Shown here piece after piece: positions 16,975 through 27,065 of a stretch of 64,000 nt of DNA. Numbering within the stretch: the stretch's first letter is position 1; each line of letters opens with the position of its first letter. The translations under genes and the position numbers were made by a program. The stretch is from Pigmentiphaga aceris (GTDB lineage Bacteria; Pseudomonadota; Gammaproteobacteria; Burkholderiales; Burkholderiaceae_B). The stretch spans positions 372,001 through 436,000 of the forward strand of contig NZ_CP043046.1 in NCBI RefSeq assembly GCF_008119665.1. Reading direction: 5' to 3'. The notes beneath the pieces are model-generated. The model saw nothing but the letters and a program-made list of their open reading frames with translations. It searched no databases and was not told where the DNA came from.

Positions 16975-17943
16975 TCAAACCGCCTCAACACTTACCCACC
17001 AGGGCGTAAGTGTCCTGATCCGCACTGGCAGCGAGCCGGCCACCGCTTGCAGAATCCGGTCGGTATCCCCAAGCGGATACGCGCCTACCAGCCGCAGGTG
17101 CGCCACTTCTGGCGTACAGCCCAAATGTCCGCGCCGATAACGCGACAGCTCTGCCAGGAAATCGTCCAGCCGCTGGTTGTTGGCCAGCAGCATGCCGGTG
17201 CGCCAGGCTTGGCGTGCGGGGTCGGCGGCTTCCAACGTGCTGATCGACGTGGCCGCGAAGCGGGCCTGTTTGCCGGCCGGCACGACCTGCGCGGCTGCGC
17301 CAAGCGGCTGGATTTCCACCGATCCGTCGAAGACCGCGACATGACAGGTGGTTCCTTCCTGGCGCACCGTGAAACGGGTGCCCAGCGCGCGCAATCTGCC
17401 TTGGGCGACGTCGACGACCAGTGGGCGCTGCCGATCAACCGCTGAGTCGATCAGGATTTCGCCTTCACGCAGCAGCAGGCGACGCCAGGCATCGTCGTAG
17501 GCAACATCGATGGCGCTGGCGGTGTTGAGCCAGACCTGGGTGCCGTCGGCCAAGCGCAGGTCGCGCGTTTCGCCCACGCCGGTGCGGTAGGCGGCGGTCC
17601 AGGCTTGCCAGGGCAGGGCGTCGCGGCCGATGAGGCCGGCGATACAGGCGCCACCGCCCAGGACGGCTGCGCCCAGGAGGTGCCGGCGACGCCGACCCGG
17701 GACGCTCAGCGCAGTGCGCGCTGCACGTGCCGGCAAACGATCGAATTGGCTGCCGATGGCTTCGACCCGTTCCCAGGCTTGCAAATGCTGCGGGTTGGCC
17801 GCGATCCAGTCGCGCCACTGGCGACGGCTGTCGTCATCGACCCGGTCGTCGCGCAAGGTGGCGAACCACTGCGCGGCTTCGGCCAGCACGTTGGGGTCCA
17901 GCGGACCGGCCGCGCGGGCGGGCGAGGGAGAAAGTTCAGCCAC
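16975..17943 (-). CDS. fecR: FecR-type anti-sigma / sigma regulator
   Basis: 322 residues. The N-terminal cytoplasmic domain (about 18-60, AEAAQWFATLRDDRVDDDSRRQWRDWI) binds the sigma factor. A single membrane segment lies near 88-105 (HLLGAAVLGGGACIAGLIG). The periplasmic FecR domain (about 120-215) contains GETRDLRLADGTQVWLNTASAIDV and LGTRFTVR. The C-terminal domain contacts the receptor STN domain. FecR family members relay receptor occupancy to the ECF sigma factor. It starts six bases after the fecI stop, so the two are co-transcribed. Confidence 0.92.
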   Translation of the reverse strand: MAELSPSPARAAGPLDPNVLAEAAQWFATLRDDRVDDDSRRQWRDWIAANPQHLQAWERVEAIGSQFDRLPARAARTALSVPGRRRRHLLGAAVLGGGACIAGLIGRDALPWQAWTAAYRTGVGETRDLRLADGTQVWLNTASAIDVAYDDAWRRLLLREGEILIDSAVDRQRPLVVDVAQGRLRALGTRFTVRQEGTTCHVAVFDGSVEIQPLGAAAQVVPAGKQARFAATSISTLEAADPARQAWRTGMLLANNQRLDDFLAELSRYRRGHLGCTPEVAHLRLVGAYPLGDTDRILQAVAGSLPVRIRTLTPWWVSVEAV

Positions 17944-17949
17944 GACAAT

Positions 17950-18462
17950 TCAGCTGCGGTTGTCGAGCAGCAGGCAAGCCAGCATGGCCTGCGCCATGTA
18001 TTTGCGCACCATGCGGTCCGAGACGCCCAAGGCCGTGGCAATGTCGGCGTAGCTCATGCCGTCGAACTGCGCCATCAGGAAGGCTTGGCGAACCTTGGTG
18101 GGCAAGGTGTCGAGCATGGCGTCGACTTGATACAGCGCTTCGAGCGCCAGCGCCTGTTCTTCGGGCGAGGCACTCAGCGGCTCGGGCAGGGTGGCCAGGG
18201 CTTCAAGATAACTGCGTTCCAGATCGCGACGCCGCAGGTGGTTGACCATCAGCCCGTGGGCGATGGTGCCCAGGTACGCACGCGGCTCGCGCAGCGTGGT
18301 GGCTTCCTGCGATACGAGCACCCGCATGAAGGTGTCTTGCGCCAGGTCCGCGGCCTGGGCGGTGCAGCCCAGCTTCTTGCGCAACCAGCCGGCCAGCCAC
18401 CCGTAATGGGCGCGATACATTGCGCCGAGCGGGTCTTGGGTGGGGGAGAGGCCGGGGTGCAT
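17950..18462 (-). CDS. fecI: FecI-type ECF sigma factor
   Basis: About 170 residues. Region 2 contains YRAHYGWLAGWLRKKLGCTAQAADLAQDTFMRVL and region 4 contains LDTLPTKVRQAFLMAQFDGMSYADIATALGVSDRMVRKYM, both typical of iron-starvation FecI sigmas. The ATG at 18462 is preferred over a TTG at 18474 that would overlap the Fur-like box; an ATG at 18420 is also possible, and none has a strong ribosome site. It directs transcription of the downstream receptor gene when the receptor signals through FecR. Confidence 0.9.
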   Translation of the reverse strand: MHPGLSPTQDPLGAMYRAHYGWLAGWLRKKLGCTAQAADLAQDTFMRVLVSQEATTLREPRAYLGTIAHGLMVNHLRRRDLERSYLEALATLPEPLSASPEEQALALEALYQVDAMLDTLPTKVRQAFLMAQFDGMSYADIATALGVSDRMVRKYMAQAMLACLLLDNRS

Positions 18463-18473
18463 GGGTTTAATCA

Positions 18474-18492
18474 AATAAGAAGCGTTCTCATT
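18474..18492. promoter_or_regulatory. Fur box candidate upstream of fecI
   Basis: AATAAGAAGCGTTCTCATT is a 19-base near-palindrome (seven of eight arm pairs match around a 3-base centre) with the AATGAGAA-type arms of beta-proteobacterial Fur boxes. It sits immediately upstream of the sigma factor start, where Fur repression is expected. A further AATGACAATCGATTTAT stretch follows at about 18510. Confidence 0.65.
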
Positions 18493-18717
18493 CTATTTGG
18501 TTTCCGCCGAATGACAATCGATTTATGCGCAAAGATGAAGTGCCACGTGGGGTTTCACGCGGTTTTGCAAGCGCCGCGCAAGGTGTCAGCGGAATACGAC
18601 GGCCAATGCAGAAGGCGCTTACATCGCGGCCGGAATGGCCGACCATATGCGCCTCGACACGGCCCGGACTTGTTCACCCTGAACAATCTGCCTGACCGGG
18701 GTCAATGGAGCAGCAGC

Positions 18718-19434
18718 ATGTCGTTCGGCTTGAAAGCAGGGTGGGTCCGCCTGGGACGGGTGTCATCGATGGCCTTGCTGGCGGGCAGCAGCCTGTGCCC
18801 GCTTGCGCCGGTGTTCGCGGCGGGTGGGGCGCATGTGGTGGAAGATTCCGAGGTCGAAGAACCCGGCCGCTGCCACGTGGACAGCTGGGTGTCGCGGCAG
18901 GGCGGGCGCGACGGCGGTATCACGCTGTCGCCTGCCTGTACCTCCAAGGCCATGCCCGATCTGGAATTTAGCGCAGCGGTGCAGCGCAATTGGGGCAGCA
19001 GCCGTGACACGCTGGTGGGGCCGGGCTTCAAGTACAACTTCATGCCCGAGGCGCAGGGCGTTGGCCTGGCGCTGGCCGGCAGCGGCGCGTGGAGCACGCG
19101 CGATGGCCACTTCGACAATGCCTTGCTGGTCGTGCCCCTGACGCTGCGTCTGCACGAAGATGTACGGGTGAATCTGAATGCAGGGTGGAGTTACACCCAC
19201 GGCCGGGGCCGCAAGGAACAGGCGTTTCTGGGCGCGCAGGTGGAATACGCCGTCGCGTCCGACGTGTCCCTGATGGCCGAGGTCTTTGGTCGTGATGGCG
19301 ATCCGATGGGAAGCCAGCTGGGCGTGCGCTGGACGCCGGGCGGTGGGGATGTGGATGTCGATCTTTTGTACGGCCGACGTCTGGATGGCAGCACGCCCAG
19401 GACGGTCACGCTGGGCGTCACGTTCCGGTATTGA
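18718..19434 (+). CDS. Probable outer-membrane beta-barrel protein, unknown function
   Basis: 238 residues, beginning at an ATG preceded by GGAG. Signal peptide about 1-35 (MSFGLKAGWVRLGRVSSMALLAGSSLCPLAPVFAAG). The mature part has alternating polar/hydrophobic strands (LEFSAAVQRNW, GVGLALAGSGAWS, VRVNLNAGWSYTH, AQVEYAVASDVSLMAEVF, QLGVRWTPGG) and ends in VTLGVTFRY, an aromatic C-terminus typical of barrels assembled by BamA. Two Cys near the N-terminus (GRCHVD and SPACTSK) could pair. It lies between the Fec system and the MdtABC genes; a role with either is only positional inference. Confidence 0.7.
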   Translation: MSFGLKAGWVRLGRVSSMALLAGSSLCPLAPVFAAGGAHVVEDSEVEEPGRCHVDSWVSRQGGRDGGITLSPACTSKAMPDLEFSAAVQRNWGSSRDTLVGPGFKYNFMPEAQGVGLALAGSGAWSTRDGHFDNALLVVPLTLRLHEDVRVNLNAGWSYTHGRGRKEQAFLGAQVEYAVASDVSLMAEVFGRDGDPMGSQLGVRWTPGGGDVDVDLLYGRRLDGSTPRTVTLGVTFRY

Positions 19435-19494
19435 GGTGGGTTGGATCGAGGCGGATTTGATCCCTCCTTGGCAAGCCCCCCGTTTTTGGACGAA

Positions 19495-19513
19495 AATGAG
19501 AGTAATTCTTATC
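19495..19513. promoter_or_regulatory. Fur box candidate upstream of mdtA
   Basis: AATGAGAGTAATTCTTATC matches the AATGAGAAT/ATTCTTATC arms of Fur boxes in most positions. It is 65 bases upstream of the mdtA start. If real, the RND pump is iron regulated together with the neighbouring Fec system. Confidence 0.5.
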
Positions 19514-19577
19514 TGTCGACCGTTATAACTGCCTTCCCGCATTTTTCATCGCGTGAAGCGCTCGGCGACGCAGGAGC

Positions 19578-20807
19578 ATGACCGGTTTTCCGGCCCTACC
19601 CCTTCTACCCGCGCCGTCCATGTCCGCCTCTTCCGCTCGTTCCCCTCGCCTTGTTCGGGCGATTGTCTGGTTGTTGCTCGTCCTGGCCGTGCTGGCCTCG
19701 GTCTGGTTCTTTGTGTGGCGCAAGCCCGCTGCCGAGGCTGCGCCGCCCAGCGCATGGGCCGGCCCGGTGCCGGTCAAGGTGGTTGCCGCCAAGCGCGAAC
19801 CGCTGACGGTCCGCGTCAAAGCCATCGGCACCGTGACCGCCTTGAATACGGTGGTGGTACGTAGTCGGGTAGACGGGCAGTTGCTGCGGGTGGCGTTCAA
19901 CGACGGCGACACGGTACGTAAGGGCCAGTTGCTGGCCGAGATCGATCCTGCTGTCTACCGGGTGCGTCTGGCGCAGGTCGAAGGGGCGTATCAGCAGAAT
20001 CAGGCCCAATTGCGCAGCGCCGAACTGGACCTTGCGCGCTTCAAGCGATTGGCGGAGCAGGAATCGATTGCCCGTCAGCAGCTCGATACGCAGGAAGCGC
20101 GCGTGACGGAATTGCGTGGTGCGCTGAAGTCGGACCAGGCGCAGATCGACGACGCCCGGTTGCAGCTGTCGTACACCCGCATCGAGGCACCGATTGCCGG
20201 CCGTCTTGGCATCAAGCGGGTGGACGCGGGCAATCAGGTCAGCGCGGGCGATGCCAACGGGCTGGTGACGATCAACCAGACCACGCCGGTGTCGGTCTTC
20301 TTCACGGTTCCCGAAACGCAGGTGGCCCCCTTGCGCGAGGCGCAGCGTGGCACGGCAGGGCTGGCGGTCGAAGCCTGGGATCGCGACGAACGCAAGCTGC
20401 TGGGCTCCGGCCGCCTGGTGGCCATCGACAATGAGATCGACGTCACCACAGGCACCTTGCGCCTGAAGGCCGAATTCCCGAATGCCGATGACATTCTGTT
20501 CCCGAACCAGTTCGTGAACATGCGCCTGGCCCTGAGTACCCTGGACGATGCAGTAGTGATTCCCACGGACGCCGTGCAATACGGGTCCAAGGGCACCTAT
20601 GCCTATGTGATCGCCGACAACAAGGCGACCGTGCGCATGTTGACGCTGGGCCCCACCGAAGGTGACCGCGTAGCCGTGACACAAGGGCTGACAGCGGGCG
20701 ATCAAGTGGTGCTGGAAGGACTGGACCGCCTGCGTGAAGGCCGTGTGGTGCGGGTGGTGGATACGCCGCAGCCGGCCGCCAACAGCCCGCTGCGCAGCGG
20801 CGGCTGA
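19578..20807 (+). CDS. mdtA: RND efflux periplasmic adaptor (MdtA family)
   Basis: 409 residues. A membrane anchor spans about 27-47 ([20 protein letters not shown]). The barrel-sandwich segment is [34 protein letters not shown], an alpha-helical hairpin spans about 120-190, and then [26 protein letters not shown]. The sequence pattern and the two RND pumps downstream match MdtA of MdtABC. It bridges the inner-membrane pumps to an outer-membrane channel; no TolC-like gene is present here. The start at 19578 has GGAG close by; an ATG at 19620 is an alternative. Confidence 0.9.
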   Translation: MTGFPALPLLPAPSMSASSARSPRLVRAIVWLLLVLAVLASVWFFVWRKPAAEAAPPSAWAGPVPVKVVAAKREPLTVRVKAIGTVTALNTVVVRSRVDGQLLRVAFNDGDTVRKGQLLAEIDPAVYRVRLAQVEGAYQQNQAQLRSAELDLARFKRLAEQESIARQQLDTQEARVTELRGALKSDQAQIDDARLQLSYTRIEAPIAGRLGIKRVDAGNQVSAGDANGLVTINQTTPVSVFFTVPETQVAPLREAQRGTAGLAVEAWDRDERKLLGSGRLVAIDNEIDVTTGTLRLKAEFPNADDILFPNQFVNMRLALSTLDDAVVIPTDAVQYGSKGTYAYVIADNKATVRMLTLGPTEGDRVAVTQGLTAGDQVVLEGLDRLREGRVVRVVDTPQPAANSPLRSGG

Positions 20808-20814
20808 GGCCGCC

Positions 20815-23800
20815 ATGAATCTGTCCCGTCCTTTTATCGAGCGTCCGGTTGCCACGCTGCTGTTGATGATCGCGTTGATGGTCTCCGGCATTCTGGCCTG
20901 GCGGCTGTTGCCGGTCGCGGCCTTGCCGCAGGTCGATTATCCGATCATCCAGGTGTTCACGTTCCACCCGGGGGCCAGCCCCGATGTCACGTCACGCACG
21001 ATCACCGCACCGCTGGAACGGCGTCTGGGGCAGATCCCGGGCCTGAAGCAGATGAGTTCCACCAGTTCCGGTGGTGCATCGGTCGTCACGCTGCAGTTCT
21101 CGCTGGAAGTCGATCTGGGGGTAGCCGAACAGGAAGTGCAGGCCGCCATCAACACCGCCAGCACCTTGCTGCCCTCGGACCTGCCCGCCCCGCCGATCTA
21201 CCGCAAGGTGAACCCGGCCGACGCGCCGATCATGACGCTGGCTGTGACCTCGGACAGCCTGCCGCTGCCGCGTGTGTATGACTTGGTCGATACCCGCATG
21301 GCACAGAAGCTGGCGCAGTTGCCGGGTGTGGGCATGGTCAGTCTGGCGGGTGGACAGCGCCCGGCCTTGCGGGTGCAGGTCAACCCGACCGCGCTTGCGC
21401 AGCAGCAGCTGAGCATGGAAGACGTGCGCACCGCGATCACCGCCGCCAACGTCAACCAGCCCAAGGGCAGCTTCGACGGACCGGTGCGTTCGACCATGCT
21501 GGATGCCAACGACCAGATTCGCAGCCTGGCGGAATACCGCGCGCTGATCGTGGCGTGGCGCAATGGTGCACCGGTGCGTCTGGGTGACCTGGCGACGGTC
21601 GAAGACGGTGCCGAAGACCGCTTCCTGGCAGCCTGGGCCGACAAGGCCCCCGCAGTCTTGGTAAACATCCAACGCCAGCCCGGTGCCAACGTGATTGACG
21701 TGGCCGACCGGGTGCGGGCGCTGCTGCCGCAACTGACCGCCACCTTGCCGGCTGCCGCGCAGGTCACGGTGCTGACCGACCGCACGCAAAGCATTCGTTC
21801 CTCGGTGCGCGACGTGCAGAAGGAACTGGTGTTTGCGGTGGGCCTGGTGGTGCTGGTCACCTTGGTGTTCCTGCGCAAATTGTCGGCCACCTTGATTCCC
21901 AGTGTGGCCGTGCCGCTGTCGCTGGTGGGCACCTTCGGCGTGATGTACCTGATGGGTTTTTCCGTCAACAACCTGTCCTTGATGGCGTTGACGATTGCCA
22001 CCGGGTTCGTGGTCGACGATGCCATCGTGATGCTGGAGAACATCGCGCGGCACCGCGAAGAGGGCGCATCGCCCATGGAAGCCGCGTTGAAAGGCGCGGC
22101 CGAGATTGGCTTCACACTGATCTCGCTGACGGTGTCGTTGGTAGCGGTGCTGATTCCGTTGCTGTTCATGGGTGACGTGGTGGGGCGTCTGTTCCACGAA
22201 TTTGCGATCACGCTGGCGGTGGCCATCGGTATTTCGCTGGTGGTGTCCCTGACGCTTACGCCGATGATGAGCGCCCGCATGCTGACAGGGCCGGTGCACG
22301 CTGCCGAGCCGACAAAGCCCGGTTTTCTGGACCGCGTGATTGCCAGTTATGGGCGCGGTCTGGACTGGGTGCTGGAACACCAGGCGCTGGCCATGCTTGC
22401 CATGCTTGCCACCCTGGCGCTGACTGCCGTTCTTTACCTTGCCGTGCCCAAGGGATTTTTCCCGGTGCAGGACAGCGGCGTGATCCAGGTGGTGACCGAG
22501 GCCCCGCAGCAGATATCCTTCGGTGCGATGGCCGAGCGTCAGCAAGCATTGGCCGCCGAGCTGTTGAAAGATCCCGATGTGGCCAGCCTGTCGTCGTTCA
22601 TCGGTGTGGACGGCAGCAACGTCACCATGAACAGTGGCCGCATGCTGGTGAACCTGCGTCCGCATGGTTCCGACCGCGCCAGCGCCAGTGAAATCGGCGT
22701 GCGGCTGCGCACCCGCATTGCCGAGGCCAAGGGCCTGGACGGTATCACCGCCTGGTTCCAGCCGGTGCAGGAACTCAGCATCGAGGACCGCGTCAGCCGC
22801 ACGCAGTATCAGTTCTCGCTGACCACACCTGACACGACGCAGCTGGCCGAGTGGACCGCACGCATGGTCGAGCTATTGCGTGCCCGGCCGGAACTGGCCG
22901 ATGTTGCCAGCGATCTGCAGATGGGCGGCTTGCAAGCCAGCGTCGAGATCGACCGCGATGCCGCCGCGCGCCTGGGCGTGCGCAGCAGCAATATCTCGAC
23001 CGCCTTGCAGAACGCGTTCGGCCAACGCCAGGTGGCTACCTTGTTCACCCAGGCCAACCAGTACCGCGTGGTGCTGGAAGTCGATCCGCGTTATGCACGT
23101 GGCATGGACGCGCTGGCGACCACCTACGTGCCGACCGCAAGCGGCACCCCCGTGCCCTTGTCGGCGGTAGCGCGGGTAACCATGCGCCCGGCTGCGCTGC
23201 TGATCAGCCACCAGGGCCAGTTCCCGGCCGCCACGATTTCCTTCAATCTGGGTGAAGGTGCGTCGCTGGGCGAAGCGGTGGCGGCGATTGAAGCGGTACG
23301 CGATGGCGCGAACCTGCCAGCCACCATCGAGACCCGTTTCCAGGGGGCTGCCGAGGCCTTCCGCGCATCCTTGTCGAACACCTTGTGGCTGGTGCTGGCA
23401 GCGGTGGTGACCATGTATCTGGTGCTGGGCATTCTGTACGAAAGCACCATTCATCCGCTGACGATTCTGTCGACCCTGCCGTCTGCAACCGTGGGCGCAT
23501 TGGCGGCCTTGCTGCTGACGGGCCGGCCGCTGGACTTGATCGCGGTGATCGGCGTGGTCCTGCTGATCGGGCTGGTGAAGAAGAACGGCATCATGATGGT
23601 GGACTTCGCACTAGAAGCGCAGCGTCGTCAGGGCATGACGCCGCGCGAAGCCATTCATCGTGCGGCGCTGATGCGTTTTCGTCCGATTCTGATGACCACG
23701 CTGGCCGCATTGTTCGGGGCCGTGCCGCTGATGCTTGCCAGTGGATCGGGTGCCGAATTGCGCCAGCCGCTGGGCATTGTGATGGTGGGTGGTCTGCTGG

Positions 23801-23913
23801 TCAGCCAGGTGCTGACGCTGTACACCACACCGGTGGTGTATCTGTGCTTTGACCGACTGGCAACGCGTCGTGCGCGCGTGGCGACCACGCCTGCTGCGGA
23901 CGGCGCACGATGA
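20815..23913 (+). CDS. mdtB: RND multidrug efflux pump subunit (MdtB family)
   Basis: 1032 residues, standard for RND pumps. It starts [18 protein letters not shown], typical of MdtB, seven bases after mdtA. It carries twelve membrane segments, two large periplasmic loops and the proton-relay region [21 protein letters not shown] in TM4. The C-terminal half has [34 protein letters not shown], a conserved RND segment. MdtB and MdtC form a heterotrimer that exports bile salts and novobiocin in E. coli, where it also contributes to siderophore export. Confidence 0.93.
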   Translation: MNLSRPFIERPVATLLLMIALMVSGILAWRLLPVAALPQVDYPIIQVFTFHPGASPDVTSRTITAPLERRLGQIPGLKQMSSTSSGGASVVTLQFSLEVDLGVAEQEVQAAINTASTLLPSDLPAPPIYRKVNPADAPIMTLAVTSDSLPLPRVYDLVDTRMAQKLAQLPGVGMVSLAGGQRPALRVQVNPTALAQQQLSMEDVRTAITAANVNQPKGSFDGPVRSTMLDANDQIRSLAEYRALIVAWRNGAPVRLGDLATVEDGAEDRFLAAWADKAPAVLVNIQRQPGANVIDVADRVRALLPQLTATLPAAAQVTVLTDRTQSIRSSVRDVQKELVFAVGLVVLVTLVFLRKLSATLIPSVAVPLSLVGTFGVMYLMGFSVNNLSLMALTIATGFVVDDAIVMLENIARHREEGASPMEAALKGAAEIGFTLISLTVSLVAVLIPLLFMGDVVGRLFHEFAITLAVAIGISLVVSLTLTPMMSARMLTGPVHAAEPTKPGFLDRVIASYGRGLDWVLEHQALAMLAMLATLALTAVLYLAVPKGFFPVQDSGVIQVVTEAPQQISFGAMAERQQALAAELLKDPDVASLSSFIGVDGSNVTMNSGRMLVNLRPHGSDRASASEIGVRLRTRIAEAKGLDGITAWFQPVQELSIEDRVSRTQYQFSLTTPDTTQLAEWTARMVELLRARPELADVASDLQMGGLQASVEIDRDAAARLGVRSSNISTALQNAFGQRQVATLFTQANQYRVVLEVDPRYARGMDALATTYVPTASGTPVPLSAVARVTMRPAALLISHQGQFPAATISFNLGEGASLGEAVAAIEAVRDGANLPATIETRFQGAAEAFRASLSNTLWLVLAAVVTMYLVLGILYESTIHPLTILSTLPSATVGALAALLLTGRPLDLIAVIGVVLLIGLVKKNGIMMVDFALEAQRRQGMTPREAIHRAALMRFRPILMTTLAALFGAVPLMLASGSGAELRQPLGIVMVGGLLVSQVLTLYTTPVVYLCFDRLATRRARVATTPAADGAR

Positions 23914-23941
23914 AGATGGATAGCCCGACGGACGTCCGTCC

Positions 23942-26900
23942 ATGAACCTCGCCCGTCCTTTCATCCGGCGACCGATCGCCAGCATTCTGCTGGCCGTAGC
24001 GGTGGTGCTGCTTGGTTTACTGGCCTGGCGCATGCTGCCGGTCGCGCCCTTGCCGCAAGTAGATTTCCCGACGATTCGTGTCAGCGCGAACCTGCCGGGT
24101 GCCAGCCCGGAAAGCATGGCTGCAACCGTGGCCACGCCCTTGGAACGTGCACTGGGCAGCATTGCCGGGGTGAGCCGAATCAGCTCGTCCAGCAACCAGG
24201 GCTCGACCGATGTGCGGCTGGAATTCGCGCTGGATCGCGACATCGACGCCGCCGCCCGCGACGTGCAGGCGGCAATCAACGCAGCCCGAGGCCAACTGCC
24301 GGCGGGCATGCGCGAGAACCCCAGCTTCCGCAAGATCAACCCCTCGCAAGCGCCCATCATGGGGCTGGCGCTGAGTTCGCCCAATCTGTCGTCCAGCGAG
24401 TTGTACGACGCGGCATCCACCATTCTGGCGCAGAAGCTGTCGCAGATCGTGGGCGTGGGGGAAGTGAGTGTCGGCGGTGCATCGCTGCCGGCCGTGCGGG
24501 TGCAGTTGCACCCGTCTGCGCTGGCGCATCGTGGCGTGGCGCTGGACGAGGTGCGCACCGCCCTGGCCGACAACAGCGCAGTCACGCCGCTGGGCTACAT
24601 CGAAGACGGCAACCGACGCTTGCAGGTGCAGATCGGTGGCCAGCCGCGCCGCGCCGCCGATTTCCAATCCCTGGTCGTGACCTACCGCGACGGCGCACCG
24701 ATCCGCCTGTCCGATGTGGCCGAGGTCAGTGACTCGGTCGAGAACCGCTACAGCAGCGGCTTCCACAACGATCGCCCGGCCGTGATTCTGATGGTCAGCC
24801 GCCGCAGCGGTGCCAACATCGTGCAGACCATCGACGCGATTAACGCGCAGCTGCCGCAACTGCGCGCGCTGATGCCTGCCGATGCAGAACTGTCGATCGT
24901 GATGGACCGCTCGCCCGGCATTCGCGCCACACTTGCCGAGGCACAGCTGACCTTGCTGATCTCGGCCGCGCTGGTGGTCATGGTGGTGTGGCTGTTCCTG
25001 GGCCGCCTGCGCGCGGCGCTGATTCCCAGCATTGCCATCCCGGTGTCGCTGATCGGCAGTTTTGCGGTGATGTATGTCTACGGCTTTTCGCTGAACAACC
25101 TGTCGCTGATGGCCTTGATCGTGGCCGCCGGGCTGGTGGTCGACGACGCCATCGTGGTGCTGGAGAACATCGAACGCCACATCGCGCGTGGCATGTCGCC
25201 ATACCGTGCCGCCATACGCGGCGCGGGCGAGGTGGGCTTCACCTTGCTGGCCATGAACGTGGCCTTGGTGGTGGTGTTCGTCTCTATCTTGTTCATGGGC
25301 GGGGTGGTCGAACGCCTGTTCCGCGAGTTTTCGATCACGCTGGCGGCCGCCATGCTGATCTCGCTGGCTGTATCGCTGACGCTCACGCCCAGCCTGTGCG
25401 CACACTGGCTCAAGCACGGTGCAGCAGACGCACCCGGGCGTTTCGCACAAGCTTTCAGTGCTTGGTTCGACCGCTTGCAGGCCGCCTATGGGCGCAGCCT
25501 GGGCTGGGTGCTGCGTCACGGCAAGCTCACCATGCTGGTGCTGGCCGCAGTCACTGCCCTGAACGTCTATCTGTACATTGAAATTCCGAAAGGCATGCTG
25601 CCGAGTCAGGACACCGGACAGATGACGGCCTTTGCGCGCGGTGACGACGGATTCTCGTTCCAGGTCATGCAACCCAAGATCGAGGTCTACCGCCGCCTGC
25701 TGATGGCGGACCCGGCCGTGCGCGACGTGGTGGGCACCAGCGGTGGCAGTGGAGGACTGAGCAATTCCGCCATGCGTGTGCGCCTAAAGCCGCTGTCCGA
25801 GCGCCGTGAATCGGCCCAGAGCGTGATCAACCGCCTGCAACGCACTGCACCGCCCATTCCGGGCGCCATGTTGATTACCTTCATCGACCAGGACGTGCGC
25901 TTCGGTTCTTCCTTCGGCAACAACTCGCAGGAAATCATGTTGATGTCCGACGACCTGAGCGCGCTGCGGGTATGGACCCGGCGTGTGGGCGATGCCTTGC
26001 GACAGGTGCCTGAAGTCACCAACGTCAACGCCGACGCCAGCGAAGCCGCCCAGCAGATCGTGCTCGACATCGACCGGGAAGCCGCGCAGCGACTGGGCGT
26101 GGACATGCGCATGATTACCTCGGTGCTGAACAACTCGTTCTCGCAGCGGCAGGTCGCCACCTTGTACGACCCGCTGAATCAATACCGGGTGGTGATGGAG
26201 TTGACGCCACGCTTCACAGGCCGGCCCGATGCGCTGCGCGAAGTGCAGGTCGTGACGGCAACCGGGTCGCGCGTGCCCTTGTCGGCGTTTTCCACGTACC
26301 GATACGGCTTGGTCGATGATCGGGTGTCGCACGAGAACCAGTTTGCATCGGCCTCTGTCGGATACGAGCTGGCACCGGGCATTGGCGCAGAACAGGCCTT
26401 GCAAGCCATCGACCGGGCCGTCGCAGGCGTAATGCTGCCCGCCAACATCTACACGCAGGCGGGGGGGGATGCAGGTGGCTTGAACAAGATGGTGCAGGCC
26501 CAGCCGCTGCTGATCCTGGGCGTGCTGATCGCGGTCTATCTGGTGCTGGGTGTGCTGTACGAAAGCACGCTGCACCCGCTGACCATCCTGTCGACCTTGC
26601 CACCGGCCGGCGTGGGTGCCTTGCTGGCGTTGCGCGCCACGCAGACCGAGTTCAGCCTGATCGCCTTGCTGGGCTTGTTCCTGCTGATCGGCATCGTGAT
26701 GAAAAACGCGATTCTGATGATCGACTTCGCGCTGGCCGCGCAGCGCCGCGAGGGCATGGGCGCACAGGCGGCAATCACGCGTGCCGCATCGCTGCGACTG
26801 CGCCCGATTCTGATGACCAATCTTGCCGCGCTGCTGGGTGCCTTGCCGTTGGTGATGGGCATGGGTGAAGGGTCGGAACTGCGTCGTCCGCTGGGCGTGG

Positions 26901-27028
26901 CGATTGTGGGTGGCCTGCTGGTCAGCCAGTTGCTGACGCTGTACACCACGCCCGTGGTGTATCTGTATCTGGAACGTCTGCGGCAGTGGGGGCTGCGGCG
27001 TCCGGCATCAACGGCAGGGCAGCAATAG
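23942..27028 (+). CDS. mdtC: RND multidrug efflux pump subunit (MdtC family)
   Basis: 1028 residues, beginning MNLARPFIRRPIASILLAVAVVLLGLLAWRMLPVAPLPQVDFPTI in the MdtC pattern. TM4 contains AAGLVVDDAIVVLENIERHIARG with the two proton-relay Asp residues; the second half has LFLLIGIVMKNAILMIDFALAAQRREG. It starts 28 bases after mdtB and closes the three-gene operon. The gene is complete, with the normal length. Confidence 0.93.
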   Translation: MNLARPFIRRPIASILLAVAVVLLGLLAWRMLPVAPLPQVDFPTIRVSANLPGASPESMAATVATPLERALGSIAGVSRISSSSNQGSTDVRLEFALDRDIDAAARDVQAAINAARGQLPAGMRENPSFRKINPSQAPIMGLALSSPNLSSSELYDAASTILAQKLSQIVGVGEVSVGGASLPAVRVQLHPSALAHRGVALDEVRTALADNSAVTPLGYIEDGNRRLQVQIGGQPRRAADFQSLVVTYRDGAPIRLSDVAEVSDSVENRYSSGFHNDRPAVILMVSRRSGANIVQTIDAINAQLPQLRALMPADAELSIVMDRSPGIRATLAEAQLTLLISAALVVMVVWLFLGRLRAALIPSIAIPVSLIGSFAVMYVYGFSLNNLSLMALIVAAGLVVDDAIVVLENIERHIARGMSPYRAAIRGAGEVGFTLLAMNVALVVVFVSILFMGGVVERLFREFSITLAAAMLISLAVSLTLTPSLCAHWLKHGAADAPGRFAQAFSAWFDRLQAAYGRSLGWVLRHGKLTMLVLAAVTALNVYLYIEIPKGMLPSQDTGQMTAFARGDDGFSFQVMQPKIEVYRRLLMADPAVRDVVGTSGGSGGLSNSAMRVRLKPLSERRESAQSVINRLQRTAPPIPGAMLITFIDQDVRFGSSFGNNSQEIMLMSDDLSALRVWTRRVGDALRQVPEVTNVNADASEAAQQIVLDIDREAAQRLGVDMRMITSVLNNSFSQRQVATLYDPLNQYRVVMELTPRFTGRPDALREVQVVTATGSRVPLSAFSTYRYGLVDDRVSHENQFASASVGYELAPGIGAEQALQAIDRAVAGVMLPANIYTQAGGDAGGLNKMVQAQPLLILGVLIAVYLVLGVLYESTLHPLTILSTLPPAGVGALLALRATQTEFSLIALLGLFLLIGIVMKNAILMIDFALAAQRREGMGAQAAITRAASLRLRPILMTNLAALLGALPLVMGMGEGSELRRPLGVAIVGGLLVSQLLTLYTTPVVYLYLERLRQWGLRRPASTAGQQ

Positions 27029-27065
27029 CCAGGCAAGCATACGGTCAGGCCAAGCGAACATAAGG

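Noticed and set aside
17605..18717. Plus-strand open frame running through fecR and fecI into the barrel protein gene
   Set aside because: Its first 370 codons are antisense to well-supported fecR and fecI; only the part from the ATG at 18718, with a ribosome site and signal peptide, is kept.
20992..22665. 557-codon open frame antisense to mdtB
   Set aside because: Mirror of a strongly conserved RND gene; composition (His/Gln/Arg-rich) is typical of antisense translation.
24017..25672. 551-codon open frame antisense to mdtC
   Set aside because: Same reason as the mdtB mirror; no ribosome site or domain.
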